DNA of 64,000 nt from Symbiodinium natans. Its lineage: Eukaryota; Sar; Dinophyceae; Suessiales; Symbiodiniaceae. Of this stretch, positions 22,636-34,500 are shown piece after piece. The stretch spans positions 122,001-186,000 of the forward strand of contig CAJNDS010002629.1 of the NCBI GenBank assembly GCA_905221605.1, read 5' to 3'. Under the pieces are notes generated by a model. The model saw only the letters and a list, made by a program, of their open reading frames with translations. It did not search any database and was not told the origin of the DNA. Numbering within the stretch: the first letter of the stretch is position 1; every line of letters begins with the position of its first letter. The translations under genes and the position numbers were made by a program.

Positions 22636-23119
22636 CCACTTTTCTTGGGACGATGCTTAGGAGTAGGACTTGTGCTGACACAAGCTCATCGATCAGACGA
22701 AGTTCCAAGAAGTGCAAGGGTAGTTGGAACGCAATAAGTTCCACGATGTTTTTGTTGACCCCCGGCAAACAGGCTGAGGGCTGTAGGGTCTTGCAATGCC
22801 TTGAAGTTATGTTGTACACACATGCTCCGTCCATCCGGCTTGGTAAAAGTGCAACCCACGATCCTCCATCGCAGCGCGAATCGAGGCTGCTGGTTTCTGA
22901 GACGACCCACACAGACATGGAGATCGAGGGCTTTGTGTCACGCCCACTAGACACCAAGCCTGAGAAAGAAAGGTTTCGGAGCCGTTCATGAGGCTTGCGT
23001 TGTTGAATCCCACAAGAATATATAGGAACATGTGCATAAACATGTAAACAATCAGCCATCTGGAGTATGTACAGCATAAACCACCCACATCAACAAAGCA
23101 TGCATACATACAATCTCTA

Positions 23120-23358
23120 CATAAAACATATTCTGTCATATGTTGTATTTATATTTGTTTTTACATTTGTATTTATAGGTATGTAGGTGTGTATATGTAT
23201 ATGTGTATGTTTGTATATGTATATATATATATGTATTCACTTTGTTTATTCGTCATGTATTTATTTATGTATTTGTTTCTATGTGTGTGTCTATGTCTAT
23301 CTGTCGATCTGTCTATAGTCTACATGTACATGTGTATATGCATATATATATATATGAG
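23120..23358. repeat. TATATG/TGTATA-type AT-rich simple repeat
   Basis: About 240 bases of alternating TGTATATG, TTTAT and TCTATC units ending in (TA)n. It explains the Met/Tyr/Ile-rich open frames read here. Confidence 0.9.
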
Positions 23359-26300
23359 AATTAGACGGGTTGGAGTTTGGGATATTCGGGTTTCCTGTCT
23401 CTTGAACATCTCTCGGTGAATGAGATGTTCCACGTAAATGTCCTCCCTTGCCATTTGAATGTAGCAGAGGTAGAGGCAAGATCCTATGTCATAGATCGGC
23501 AACCTCCTGGAATTAAGCCGCTCAAGTCCACCCCTCTTGAAGCCGCGATGCCAAGGACTTCATCCGACGGTCTGCAGATGATTCGGGCGAGAAGCGGGAG
23601 AGCGAGCAGAATCTTGGTCCTTAGCGAGGCTTGCAGCCTCCTTGCCCCTGCACCACTCTGCCCGCACAAACGTGCACTTAGATCCGGACTCGTAGAAGTA
23701 GAACTTGTCAGCACACACATGCATGAATTCAGAGGCTAGGGAGCAGCGTGCAGGAATAGGGCCGAAGCACCGACCCGGCTGTAGGCTTCAGGAATCTCAA
23801 GCTGCCATGAGGCAGGGTTCCACCAATTGATGAGGTCAAGCATGTAGCGCCGTTCGCAATGAACTTGAGAGCTCAATGCTTCAATCCACCAGGCTTTGCA
23901 CCCGGGTTTACGTTGCCATAACCCTTCTCATGCTTCCTCAACGGCGCCACTCAGGATTTTCGAAGTTTGGAAAGCAAATCGCCGGCCCTCCAAGGCTATG
24001 ACATCGGAAAGAGTTTTTGTTGCTAGCAGGTTGTGTTTTTAAGATGTCCTTCAGAATGGAGGGCTTCAGGGTTTGGAGGTACAGACACGAGCTCTGTTTG
24101 GGAGGCGCGAGTTACGCAGTCAAGCGTCTTTGATTCATATTGTGCTGATTCTTGTTGGGATGGCGCCCGCTGTCCTTGCAAGAGTCTCTTCAGCTGATGC
24201 GGCACTCGGTCCGTTCTTCACACCTGATAGCAGGGGCTGAATGCAGACACGCATCACGTGTACGGCGAACAAAGATGCGTTGCGCGACACGAGATGCGAA
24301 GTGATGTGCTTTGGCTTTATCCAGCTCTTTTTCGCTCTCCCTCGCTCTCTCTTTCCTAACTGTATTGTTATTGTGTTTTCTTGTTGTTGCGTAGTTGTTG
24401 TTGTGGTAGAATCAGGTCACGGGCGTGATGGATGTTAGTCTGAAACCATGACTCACGTTTGTGCTCAGACCTGACTCTTTCATTTTCCTCGCTATCTCCT
24501 CGACAGATATGCTGGGTTCATACCCTCCCAATGACACAGCGTGAAAACTTGAAGCTCAGAAGTGAAACCCATTTCAGCTTGAAATGTGATACCAGTTTCG
24601 AGAATTGCGAACCCCACATATTGCATCAACATGACTTTCCGAACTTTGGAGGCGTCGACATGAAACCAAGCTCCCAAGATGGCGCACTCCACATCGAGGT
24701 TGGCGCACCCCGGACTGCGGCTCGCGCGCGACACTCGCGGGCGCTTACTGGCGCTTCGCGAACGCTTCCGAACACAGCACACACGATGTTGGGTCATCTT
24801 CTGGACTGTGGAACCCCAACCTGTGAAATGAACCCTTCTGCTACGCATGCGCGAACTGTCAGGAGTGTATAGTAGTATAGCATTTCAAGGGGGCATCTGT
24901 CATGAATTAATCCGAGTCCGCAGCCCTTTGTGGAAGAGTTTTGGACTACAGCGTACTTTGGACGGTGTTGACATGAAGCTTGGGGCAGCGCGGGTTACTG
25001 TGGTTCACGGACCCGAGCGTTGCCCTTCACAGGTGATTTTCTCCCTTGCAGGGCTTGGAGCTTTAGGGTTGCACAGTGCGGCTGCAACTGTAGGTCTCCA
25101 ATTAGATGAGACACTGTGTTGGACCGACACGATGTATATAGAGGAATGTAGAGGTTGCACAGTGAAGATTCAGCATGTAAGCAGCATGTGCAAGTTGCTT
25201 GAAGATCTCTCAAAAGGTCTTTGGCACGTTCCCCAAAGCCCTTCTTGCCACAGCTCCGACAGTATGACCCGTGGTGCTGGACGCAGGCTGCACTCGAAGA
25301 AAAAGCTGCTGACCTTTACACGGAGGCAGGGGAAAGCAGCTGTTTCACCGGCTAAGCAGGTATCATGAGCTCATGGTTTCCTCGAGCACTGACACTAGGT
25401 CTCAAACAGTTGGGCCCTAAATCATAAAAATACTGCCTGGAATCCTTTGAGGTCCAGTCCTAGAAACATCCGAATTCCAGCCGACAGTTTCATCCCCGAA
25501 CTCAGGCTGTTGAGCACTACCGCCATGGTCGGTTCGAGCAAGTGGCTCGGACGGCTTTTTGGCATCGGCCCCTGCGACACAGTCACCACGACCATTGTGC
25601 CTAAGTGGTTTACTTGTGATCTCCTGACCTTCCCTTGAACCCCCTGAAGGCAAAATCAACTAGTAAAAGCAGATGCCCTTTCAGACAGCAATGCTAGTTC
25701 CGGTGCTGCTACGATGTACGACGCCACCACGAGAGAGCAAAACTGCGATTGCTGCTCCTTCTAGCATCGCAATGGCTCTTGCGCTCGCGCGCAGAGAGCC
25801 CGCATCCCTTACGAACCAAGGCGAAGGAAGGTTTCACTGCTGCTGGCGAAGTCATGCAGAAACTCACCGGGGCTCAGGACTCCGTTCCTCCATATGCCTT
25901 GCAATTTGTGAGTTGCTTAGGCTTAGCCTTAAAGGAGCTGTGCCACTGCAGGTTTGCAACCTTGAGAAGTTGTCTGCTTGCTTCATGTTGCAGAAACAGT
26001 GTGGGCAGAGTTGTGAAGATGTATCTTGCAGTGGCTGCCTAGAGAACGCCGGGGCTTGATAGGATGTAGCTTCTGCGCTGATGCTGCGGCGCTGTTTCTC
26101 ATCTGCAGCTTTGAAATCTGCCCTTATCATCTGTCGCTCTGCAGATCGTCTTGGGCGAGCCGTATTTCCACAATCCATCTGTCTCTCACGCGTTAGATGC
26201 GACTTCAGCTACACGTTCGAAGGCCATCAAAGCCTTCAGGACTGATCGCTTGAAGTCTTGCGCGGAACAAACCCTTCGGGTAGCACATCTACATGTGAAA

Positions 26301-27075
26301 ATTCATCCTATCCGAAACACGTCTGCACATGCTTCCTCGAGACTATGTCGCCCGACAAAGAGCCATGTCGGTTTCTCGCAGCCTGAAACCGCTCGCTGCC
26401 CAGGCGTGTCCTATGCCGGCTCCCCTCCACCCGAGGACTGGGATGGAGCAGCAGAGCTGAGATTAGAGTGATGAGGGCAATAAATGTTTAGGGTCCGGGT
26501 ATGGGTGAGACTCTGAAAAGTTAGAGTCAAAGAAGCAGCGACCCAAACTGGATCTCGTCATGGGATTTGTGACATCTTGGGTTCAGGGTAGGGGTTTAAG
26601 GTCTCTTTTCAGTTTCGGTCTCCAGTTGTTTGCTCTTCAGAAGCGAATCGAGATTTGTGAAAGGTTTGGGATCGAGCCGGCGAGTGAGACGCTGCCCGCT
26701 GGTCAGAGGATGGAAGCCGGCGTGCACACGGTAATCACAAGTTACCATCACAACGACCATCGATTAGACACATCTATCTCTCCTTGCTTTAGCTCATGGT
26801 CGTTTTGCACAGAACCATGACATGCCAGTTTGAGATTTCGCAGGCGGGGCGGAGTTTGCTTGGGTTGTACTGAGCGAATCACTAGTACAATTCACTGTCT
26901 ACCCTAAGAGTTGCATGTCAGGACGTGTGGCCGCAGTTCGGCTAGATTCAGGGGGGGCCTTTCCGAACAATCCGAACAATGCTCATTAGAGACGTCTGGA
27001 CCTGTTTCAGCAACGAAGGAAGGAAGGAACTGCTGAGGATTTTGTGGTTACGTGAGTCGGTCAGGGGCAGGGGCG

Positions 27076-27091
27076 GGGGGGGGGGGGGGAT
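27076..27091. repeat. Poly(G) tract
   Basis: GGCGGGGGGGGGGGGGGAT, a mononucleotide run. Confidence 0.9.
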
Positions 27092-28516
27092 ATTGTCTAA
27101 CGTAACATAAACAAAAACTCATTTCCTCCTGACATTGCACGTCCCTTGAATGTGCGGCTTTGGCGCAGACATCTCCTGACACGAGCGAGCACCGATTCAC
27201 GGATTGCTTTGTATAGAACAGCCAGGTGCTTCCTGCAGTCAGCAGATTCGTCAGACAAGAGAACTCACTTCCGTTCGCTTTGGTTTTGGCCTTTGGCCCT
27301 TCGCTCTTTGGGCTTTGGCTTTGCTTCCCGCTTGTTTTCTTCGTCCCGCTTCCACGAAGGTCCCACTGCAAGATGTGCTGCTGATCACATCTTTTCTTAA
27401 CGTGCTGCACCCTCACATAGTAGTAAACAAGAATCCTTCCTTTTGGAAGCACCTTGCTTACAACAGCAGCGTGCCCGCATTAGCAGCGCCGGAACTCTGT
27501 CATTGAGAGGGCCTGCTCAGGCATTGCCATGTTGAGATGTTAGGTCATCCGGGCGACTGTTCGCACCCCGCCCTGTTTTGGAATGCACGTAGCCCTAGAA
27601 CCCCAAGCCTGGACAACGAGTTCAAATGTTGTATTGGTGTATGTCGAAAGATGCCAAAGCCAAGCGGTCCTGAGCTGAGACATTCTGAGACCTTCACTTC
27701 AACCCCAGACTTCAGGAATCAGGATGCTGCAGTCAAGAAGTACTAGGGCAGATCCGACGCTGCAGCTTTTTTGGGCCTACGGGGATCGGTCCGTGCGCAA
27801 ATTGCAAGAAACGGTTGCGTGGTCCAGGATTTGTAGGCCTTAAATATTAATATGTGTTCGCCCCGTTAGGCCTTGATGTTTTCAAGGGTCAATGTATTCC
27901 ACATTATGTCATTTGGCAGCCTTTTGCAGATTATTTGAATACCCCATAGCTTACGATGCTATGGTGCAGTGTATTGTTAGGGCCTCGTCCTATCAGTCCT
28001 ACAAGTACTCAAGCTTGAGCAGATGCCTAATCGACCCTGCTATCGTTGAAGCGATCGAGGTTAGATTCTTCTCGGTTCAGCTCCAGGATTTGCTGTGCTT
28101 GGGTCGACCACCGCGTAATCATCCAAACGCTGCATGCAGAAGTCTCAAACCCGCATTGCGTTGCCCATGAGCTGCCGCCGACAGCATGGGTGTCCTGGCG
28201 GCTTATGTGCATGGTTCAGCCCGAAATTGTGTATGCGGCACTTTAGGATCATTGGGATGGTCGTTGTCCTTGAAAGGCACGTCCCGGTCAGCTTCTTCTT
28301 CTCATGCCTCATGCCGGACAGACTCCAAAAGCTGCCCAGGTAAAGACTTCCAGTTGCGCCTTTTGCCATGGGTCCCCGAGGAGCGCTGGCCGTGAAGCCT
28401 CCAGCAGAAAGCAGAACCTAACAGGACCTAACAGCAAAACCTGAGAACTGCAGACCGCGCCGAAGGTTGGTTCCGTCCGATATGTCCGATGATATGTGGA
28501 GCTCTGGGTTCGCCAG

Positions 28517-28597
28517 GCCTGCATCATTCCGGATGAGGACATTCAGTGGCTGGTTGATGGCCAGCATCCGGACCCCAAGCATGTCCTCGGTGTTCAG
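28517..28597 (+). CDS. glgB-like: GlgB exon 1 (first recognised; N1 domain)
   Basis: Encodes [19 protein letters not shown], then PKHVLGVQ, matching the GlgB N-terminal pattern ALxxGxHxDPxxVLGxH. Acceptor ttcgccag; donor CAG|gcatgt (GC). The initiator exon lies further upstream and was not identified. Confidence 0.85.
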
Positions 28598-31500
28598 GCA
28601 TGTTGAGCACGTAAGCCGGCGTAAGCTCAGGTCTGTTCTTCAACTTTGGGCAAGCGGACATGATCGGAAGCAGTACCCTGCACATGGAAAGCTGGTGAAC
28701 CAACATGCCATGAAGCTTACTAGCGAGAAGGTATGCGAAGTGGACCCGTGCAAGGCCTGTTGCCGATCAGGTAAACAGATGTAAACAGTAAAGAGGGTCC
28801 AGGCCCAGCCCAAGGGAATCGGATAAAGTTTGTTGTCGCCAAAACACCCTCGCCCTTGGTGAAGGTCATTGGCTCTCACGTCGTCCTGCGCTGTTGGATC
28901 AGTGGAGCCCAGTCCGTCACCGTCACGAACACAGAGGTGCTTCTATTCCAGTGCTCCATTTCCGGGGTCGTACGGCGAGGGCAGGAGTCAAAGAATGTGC
29001 TCTGAGTTGCAAGCTCTGCGCGCGCGAGGTCCTGATGCCAGACGGAATCCATATTGCTGGCCATCACCCTACCAAATAAACTCGCAATCTCTGCAGTCCT
29101 CGACTTAGGGTAGCATGGACACGAACTTACAATGACAATGTCCCATGCTGCAAGATTCCAACCCCATGACCCCCCTGTGCGAACTCTTTTCAAGGTCCCA
29201 GGATTTCTTGCAATCCGCACCCTGCCCTCTTGCGCAAGAGCCAAGCGCAGGGCCATAAGTCCGTTCCGTGGTGTAGAAACGGAACGTATCGAAGCTGCCA
29301 TCCCGGCCTTGGCCGCAACACACAAGGCATAGACTCAGGCAGACCCCAAAACAAAATTCGACATCAAGGCAGCCTCCAGCAAGCGAGCCGACTGCTCTCG
29401 CAGGAGGTCTTCATCCCCGAACTCTCGGATGCGCGGGAGGATCCTCCGGAGCAGGCCGTAGAGTCGTTTTAAAGCCTCTGTTTCAAGTCCTTTCGGAATC
29501 AGCTTACTGAGAACAGCTTCCCGGAGCCCCTACAAAGTAGTCTCAACATCCCTTGTCTGGACGCATTTTTGAAGCCCTCGGCCAAGCGAAGCTCGAGATT
29601 GTTGGGAGGATGAAGGCGGAAGTTGAACATCGGTTGAACTTGAGCTGGATTGACAGGTGGCCCTCCTGCCGGTGGAGCGCTGCCCTTCTGAGTGCCCATG
29701 GCTCTTCGAGCGAGCCTTTGAGTTTGTAGGCCGGCCATTCCCCGGGGTTGGGGTTATTGAAGGCTTAAAGATGTCATGTTGAGGAGCCTCAACTTATGGA
29801 CCAATCGAAATTCATGCATCCAAAATGGTTTGAGTCCGCGAATCAGCTTGAGCTTGCTTTTGTATAGTATTCTACTCGTAGCAGGCTAACAGGTATGTGT
29901 GCAGCCGCCAAGGGACAGCTAGCCATCTACAGACCACGACCTGAGCAGATAGCACCCTCCCCCCTCCCACACTTAGAGTCATCCCAAAGAGATGGGGCCC
30001 CTCTTTGAACAGATCGGAAGGTTCTGACGATGTTCTTGTCGGGGCAGGTGTGGACGACAAGTCCGAGTTGCAAAATTGGAATTACGAAGTCAACATTCAG
30101 CACCCAAGCTGCATCATCAGAGGTGATATTTGCGCAGCTCCGAGGGTGCTTCTTTGGGGGGCTCTGAAGCAAAAGTTCCTCCAGTTCTTGACAACCACAC
30201 CCAGACAGCAAGAAAGCTGTTTTCCGGCTTGTGCTTTCATCTTTCCGCATAATGGCCTACTCTCTCAACGTCCCCCCCCCTCCTTGCCCAACAAGAATCA
30301 GCCTGCACGGTGCGCGAGCATTGTTGGGGTGTGGCATCCTTGAGTACAGAGAGTCCAGGGCTGCAGATTTCAATTTAGAGGCGTTCCTTGAACAGCTGGT
30401 ATGTGCATTCGTCCCTTCTCCCTGCGCGCTCCCTGAGGTTCCAGGGCGGGTCGGGCTGCACCATCACGTACCCACACTCCCTCGGACCGATGAGGGGTCA
30501 GGGATCCGGTCTCCAACAACATTCGGGCTCTTTACGGTTCAGGTTTTGTAACGCAGGAGCTGAGCGTATCGGATTGAAATGGCCCCCTTGATCTGATCAT
30601 CCAGCATAGATACGACAACAGCTACTCTAACTCATCTCCTGTTCCGAGCAGCCGGCGAAGCACTTCATGCATTGTGAGGCATCGAGCGTCGAGCGTTTGC
30701 TCAAACTTACATCTACAAGTCTTGCCATGCCGCTTGACCGCAGGAGCGCTGCTCCCGGAGTCCTTCCTCACCGGCTTTGCTGCCGGCTTGACGGAGACAC
30801 CCCTGGCTTCCATGCTGCTGGCCATAAGAGTGTGCTGGTTCGGCTTGGTGAATTCAAGCACAGATACTGTAGTTTGGGTTCTATCTGCGACCGTCCTTAC
30901 TGTGACTAGGTCCCTACACGTCAGTACGCGTCGCGCTGCCAGATTTGGCAAGGCACTTTAATGCGTCATTAGTAATCCCATCATAGACGGAGAAGCATCC
31001 AGGTTCGGTGCTCATCACATGGAGCTGCGCAGCCACAAACCAGGATGGATTTTGCGCAGAATGTAGCTCGGAGAGCGATCTGGGCTTCATTCTGAGCCTG
31101 GATATATGGATTTTCATGCAGCAGCTTGCAGTCTGGATCGAACCTGGCTGTGCATATAAGCTCCACAGGACTTTGGGGCACGCGCTTCGCGGTGTGGGCC
31201 CCGAACGCCCACTCGGTCAGCTTGGTCGGGGACTTCAACTACTGGGATGGTCGGGCGCATCCCATGTGTTGCCGCGACAAGTCTCTCGATCTAATTTGGG
31301 TTGTGCCAACACCTAGCCAATGTTGACAGTGATGTAAGCAAGTGGCCAAAATCTCAGCTGCTCATGAACTTCCAAGTGCAACCTTGCTTGTCCGCAGGAA
31401 GCCCGACAACCGCTTAGAGAAGATCCCACTTGAGATTGGAGGAACTTATTGTTGAGTTGGGGTTCGTATTTCAGAACAGCCCAACCGCGGCCCGGAAGCT

Positions 31501-34500
31501 CGATACCAGCCACCAGTCGCCAAAAGGTTTGGCGTTTGGGAGCTCTTCTTGCCCGAATGGGACCTCCGGGGCCAGAAGTACGCCTATCAGGCCGATTAGA
31601 CATCAGACAAGTGGGATCTGACTTCGGAGGTTCGGGGCAAAAGAGTTCTGGGTCCATTTGGGAACAGCTGGCGCCTGAAGCTCAGAGCGGAAACGATACA
31701 TCCTACCGACTAGACTTACCCAACCTGCTTGGTTCAGGGGGTGCCGTTGTAGACTACTGGCTAGTTTTGATACTGGACGAATCTCGAAGAAAACAGGAGA
31801 TAGACCTTAGCCGCCTTAGCCATTCGGAACCCTTGCGCGCAACAGAGTTCGCTGTGTGTTTTGGCTTTTCTGTCTTTTCAGCATAGGCAGCTCGAAGCCT
31901 TCGTAAACTCCTACTTCTCCGTCCTCAGCCCCTTTGTTCGCGCATGCCCCCCAAAACAAGGTGTCAAGCCTTCGAGAGCAACCAAAAGAACACCTCGGCA
32001 GGTGGCGTCTCCAGAGCTTGAGTCGGCATCCTGGCCACGACGGTTTACAAAGTTTTCTCAGGTTGAAGGAATTACACCATTCTCCCCCCTGCTTCTATTG
32101 GAGGAAATTGGAGGGTTATCGTGGAGAAGGACTACTCCAGCTAGTAGGGAATTTGAGCTGAAGACAGAGCGCCATTTTTTTTGGATCGGTGTCAGCCGGT
32201 GCAGTTTGGGCACAATTCCCGCTTTGAGGTCATCAAAGCGGACCCATGTGCCTTAGAGTTTGTGGATCCGTCAGATGGCGGGCACGACGCAAAGGCACGG
32301 CATATTTTATCTGTGCTTGAATGATGCTGAACGCTTGGAACATCTTGTCCTCCTCACCATTGCTTGCGGCAGGTCCCGGAGTGCGACGACTACAGCAGAG
32401 CAGCATGGCCACTTGTCTCAGCGCAGCTGAGTGGGGGGGGTGGGGGCACACCCTATCTGAGCACTCCGACGACCCACAACTTCCCACATCCTCTTGCTTC
32501 ATGACTGCAGGAACGGCAGCTACGCGTGGACCGATGAATCGTGGATTGCCAGCCGACAGGCACATGGTTCGGCCGGTGTTTGAGACCTGTAAGGACCACC
32601 AAGGCAAGGACTCTTCTACAGGAGGAATGATTGGATTTGGTTTGGTTTATCAAAGCTCTGTGACATCCAAGAATCGGGGAGGCTTCAGGAACGCAGAGTT
32701 TCAATGGCCCTGGGGAGGCCAAGTTTGGCAGCGCCACATGGTGCAAGGAGCCACTATCCATCTACGAGGCTCGCAGGGATTTCATGACCCTGAAGCCTTG
32801 TGAGTCTAGGGCCCTGTCTGCACAGTAGGGCTTCGGAAAATAGAGGCCGCCTTGTTTTGAAAGGCGAGGCACCTTTCATCCCGTCCAAACCCCTGGGGCT
32901 ACTTACTTGTTCGGGGAGCTGAGTAGGGAAGCTTGGGCATCCAACGTGAAGGGGAAGACATCCCAGAACAGCTGCAAGCCCTTAGCGTAGACACCTTCGG
33001 AATTGTGGGAGGTACATCTGGGAAGCTGGAGCATGACACCTGCAAGTTCCAACTATCGGGACATTGCAGAGCCCTTGGCGAAGCACGTGCTGGACCTTCC
33101 TGCAGATGCTTCTAACTTCGAGGGCTAGGGGTTGTGAATCTGTAGTTTCTCAGATTTCTTGGCCCCAAAAGGCCCAGTGCAATTCGGCTCCGTAAAGTGC
33201 GCATCCCGGGTTCTGTGCGCATGTTTCTTAACTTGCCGAGTGCAAGTACAAACTTGCGATAGTTTAGGTGGCCGATGGGCGCATTGAACTGTCTCCTGAG
33301 AGGACCTCGGCTTCACTGCTGTGGAGTTCCTTCCGCTCTCGCAGCCCTCTGCCGTGGAGTTAACACCCAGAGGGGAGGGTTGCTGTACATTAAGAGCAGG
33401 CATTCGCAGGCCGCTCCATTTTTTTGGGTTTGAGTAGCCTCGCTGCTCCGCGTGCTGCTCCAAGCATTCCTATCTTGCTAGCAGTTGCGAGAAGTTGTTC
33501 CGCAAGAGGTTGCCTTCAAACTTCGAATGCATCTACACTACAAGCTCAACACTCGAAACCTGCCACCTCGAGTCGCTCTGCTGTACTCCGAAGAGGTATC
33601 CCTGTGAGCAATCCTGGGGCTACCAGTGCGCGGCGGGCCTCTTTGCAGTGGACAGGTCCGGGCTACCATTGGGGTTGTACGGGTTGCCGAAAAAGCTTTG
33701 TAGCAGCTTGGGCTGCAAGCTTGGGGGGTCTCCCTACTGCCAGCTGCAGCTAAGCAGCCAAGCCAAGTAGAATCCTTGGCCGTGTGCTCTCCGTATTGAC
33801 AATTGCTGAGCGGTGTGAAGGCGATTGGGCACTCCAGATGACTTCCGCTACCTCGCACCTTTGCCCAAGATTTCATTCCAACATCTTGCATGGGGGAACG
33901 GGGGAACTCACAATGGCAGCTTGAAGCTACTTCGATGTCTACGTCCCCGATGATTCCTGTATACTCGCTCTGGCAAGGAGCCTGAAAGTTCGCGCAAGCC
34001 AACATCCCAGCCAGGTTCAGCTCTCCAATCTCTGCTTAAGGTTGATTGAAGTTGAACGTTGTGCATGCCCAGAAATGCAGGAGTATAGACGGCTCTCTCC
34101 AGCCTGGATCTAACCCTCACCTGATCCTTTGCAAACTCCTATAAGTGTGCGACGTCTGAGGTCGACACACTGCACCGCTACGGCATTGCGGTGCTCATGG
34201 ATTTCGTAGGGGCGCACTTCGCAAAGGAAGTTCGAAAGTGCAAATTGAGGGTTCCGGCGTTGCAACATCTGGAGTCTAGGGGGGCCACGTGGCCCGAAGT
34301 ATACCCAGCTGATGCTCATGATGCTCCCCTCCTGCCTCGTCAAAAGCGCGCAATTCCTGGGGCAGTTGGGTTTGCAACATCTGGAGTCTAGGGGGGCCAT
34401 GTGCCGGCAATATACCCAGCTGATGCTCAATATCTCGCCCTCCTGCTCGTCAAATTCTCATCACGGTGGCAGGTTGGTTTTGACAATATCTGGAGTCCTA

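Larger units (their letters stand above)
22636..28516. other. No recognised gene
   Basis: The rest of the cyclase gene may lie at the start of this stretch, but no further exon was recognised. Frames at 24.5-24.85, 25.4-26.1 and 28.0-28.3 kb are open but show no family motif on either strand. Confidence 0.5.

Noticed and set aside
23189-23419. Met/Tyr/Val-rich plus-strand frame
   Set aside because: Translation of the TATATG simple repeat.
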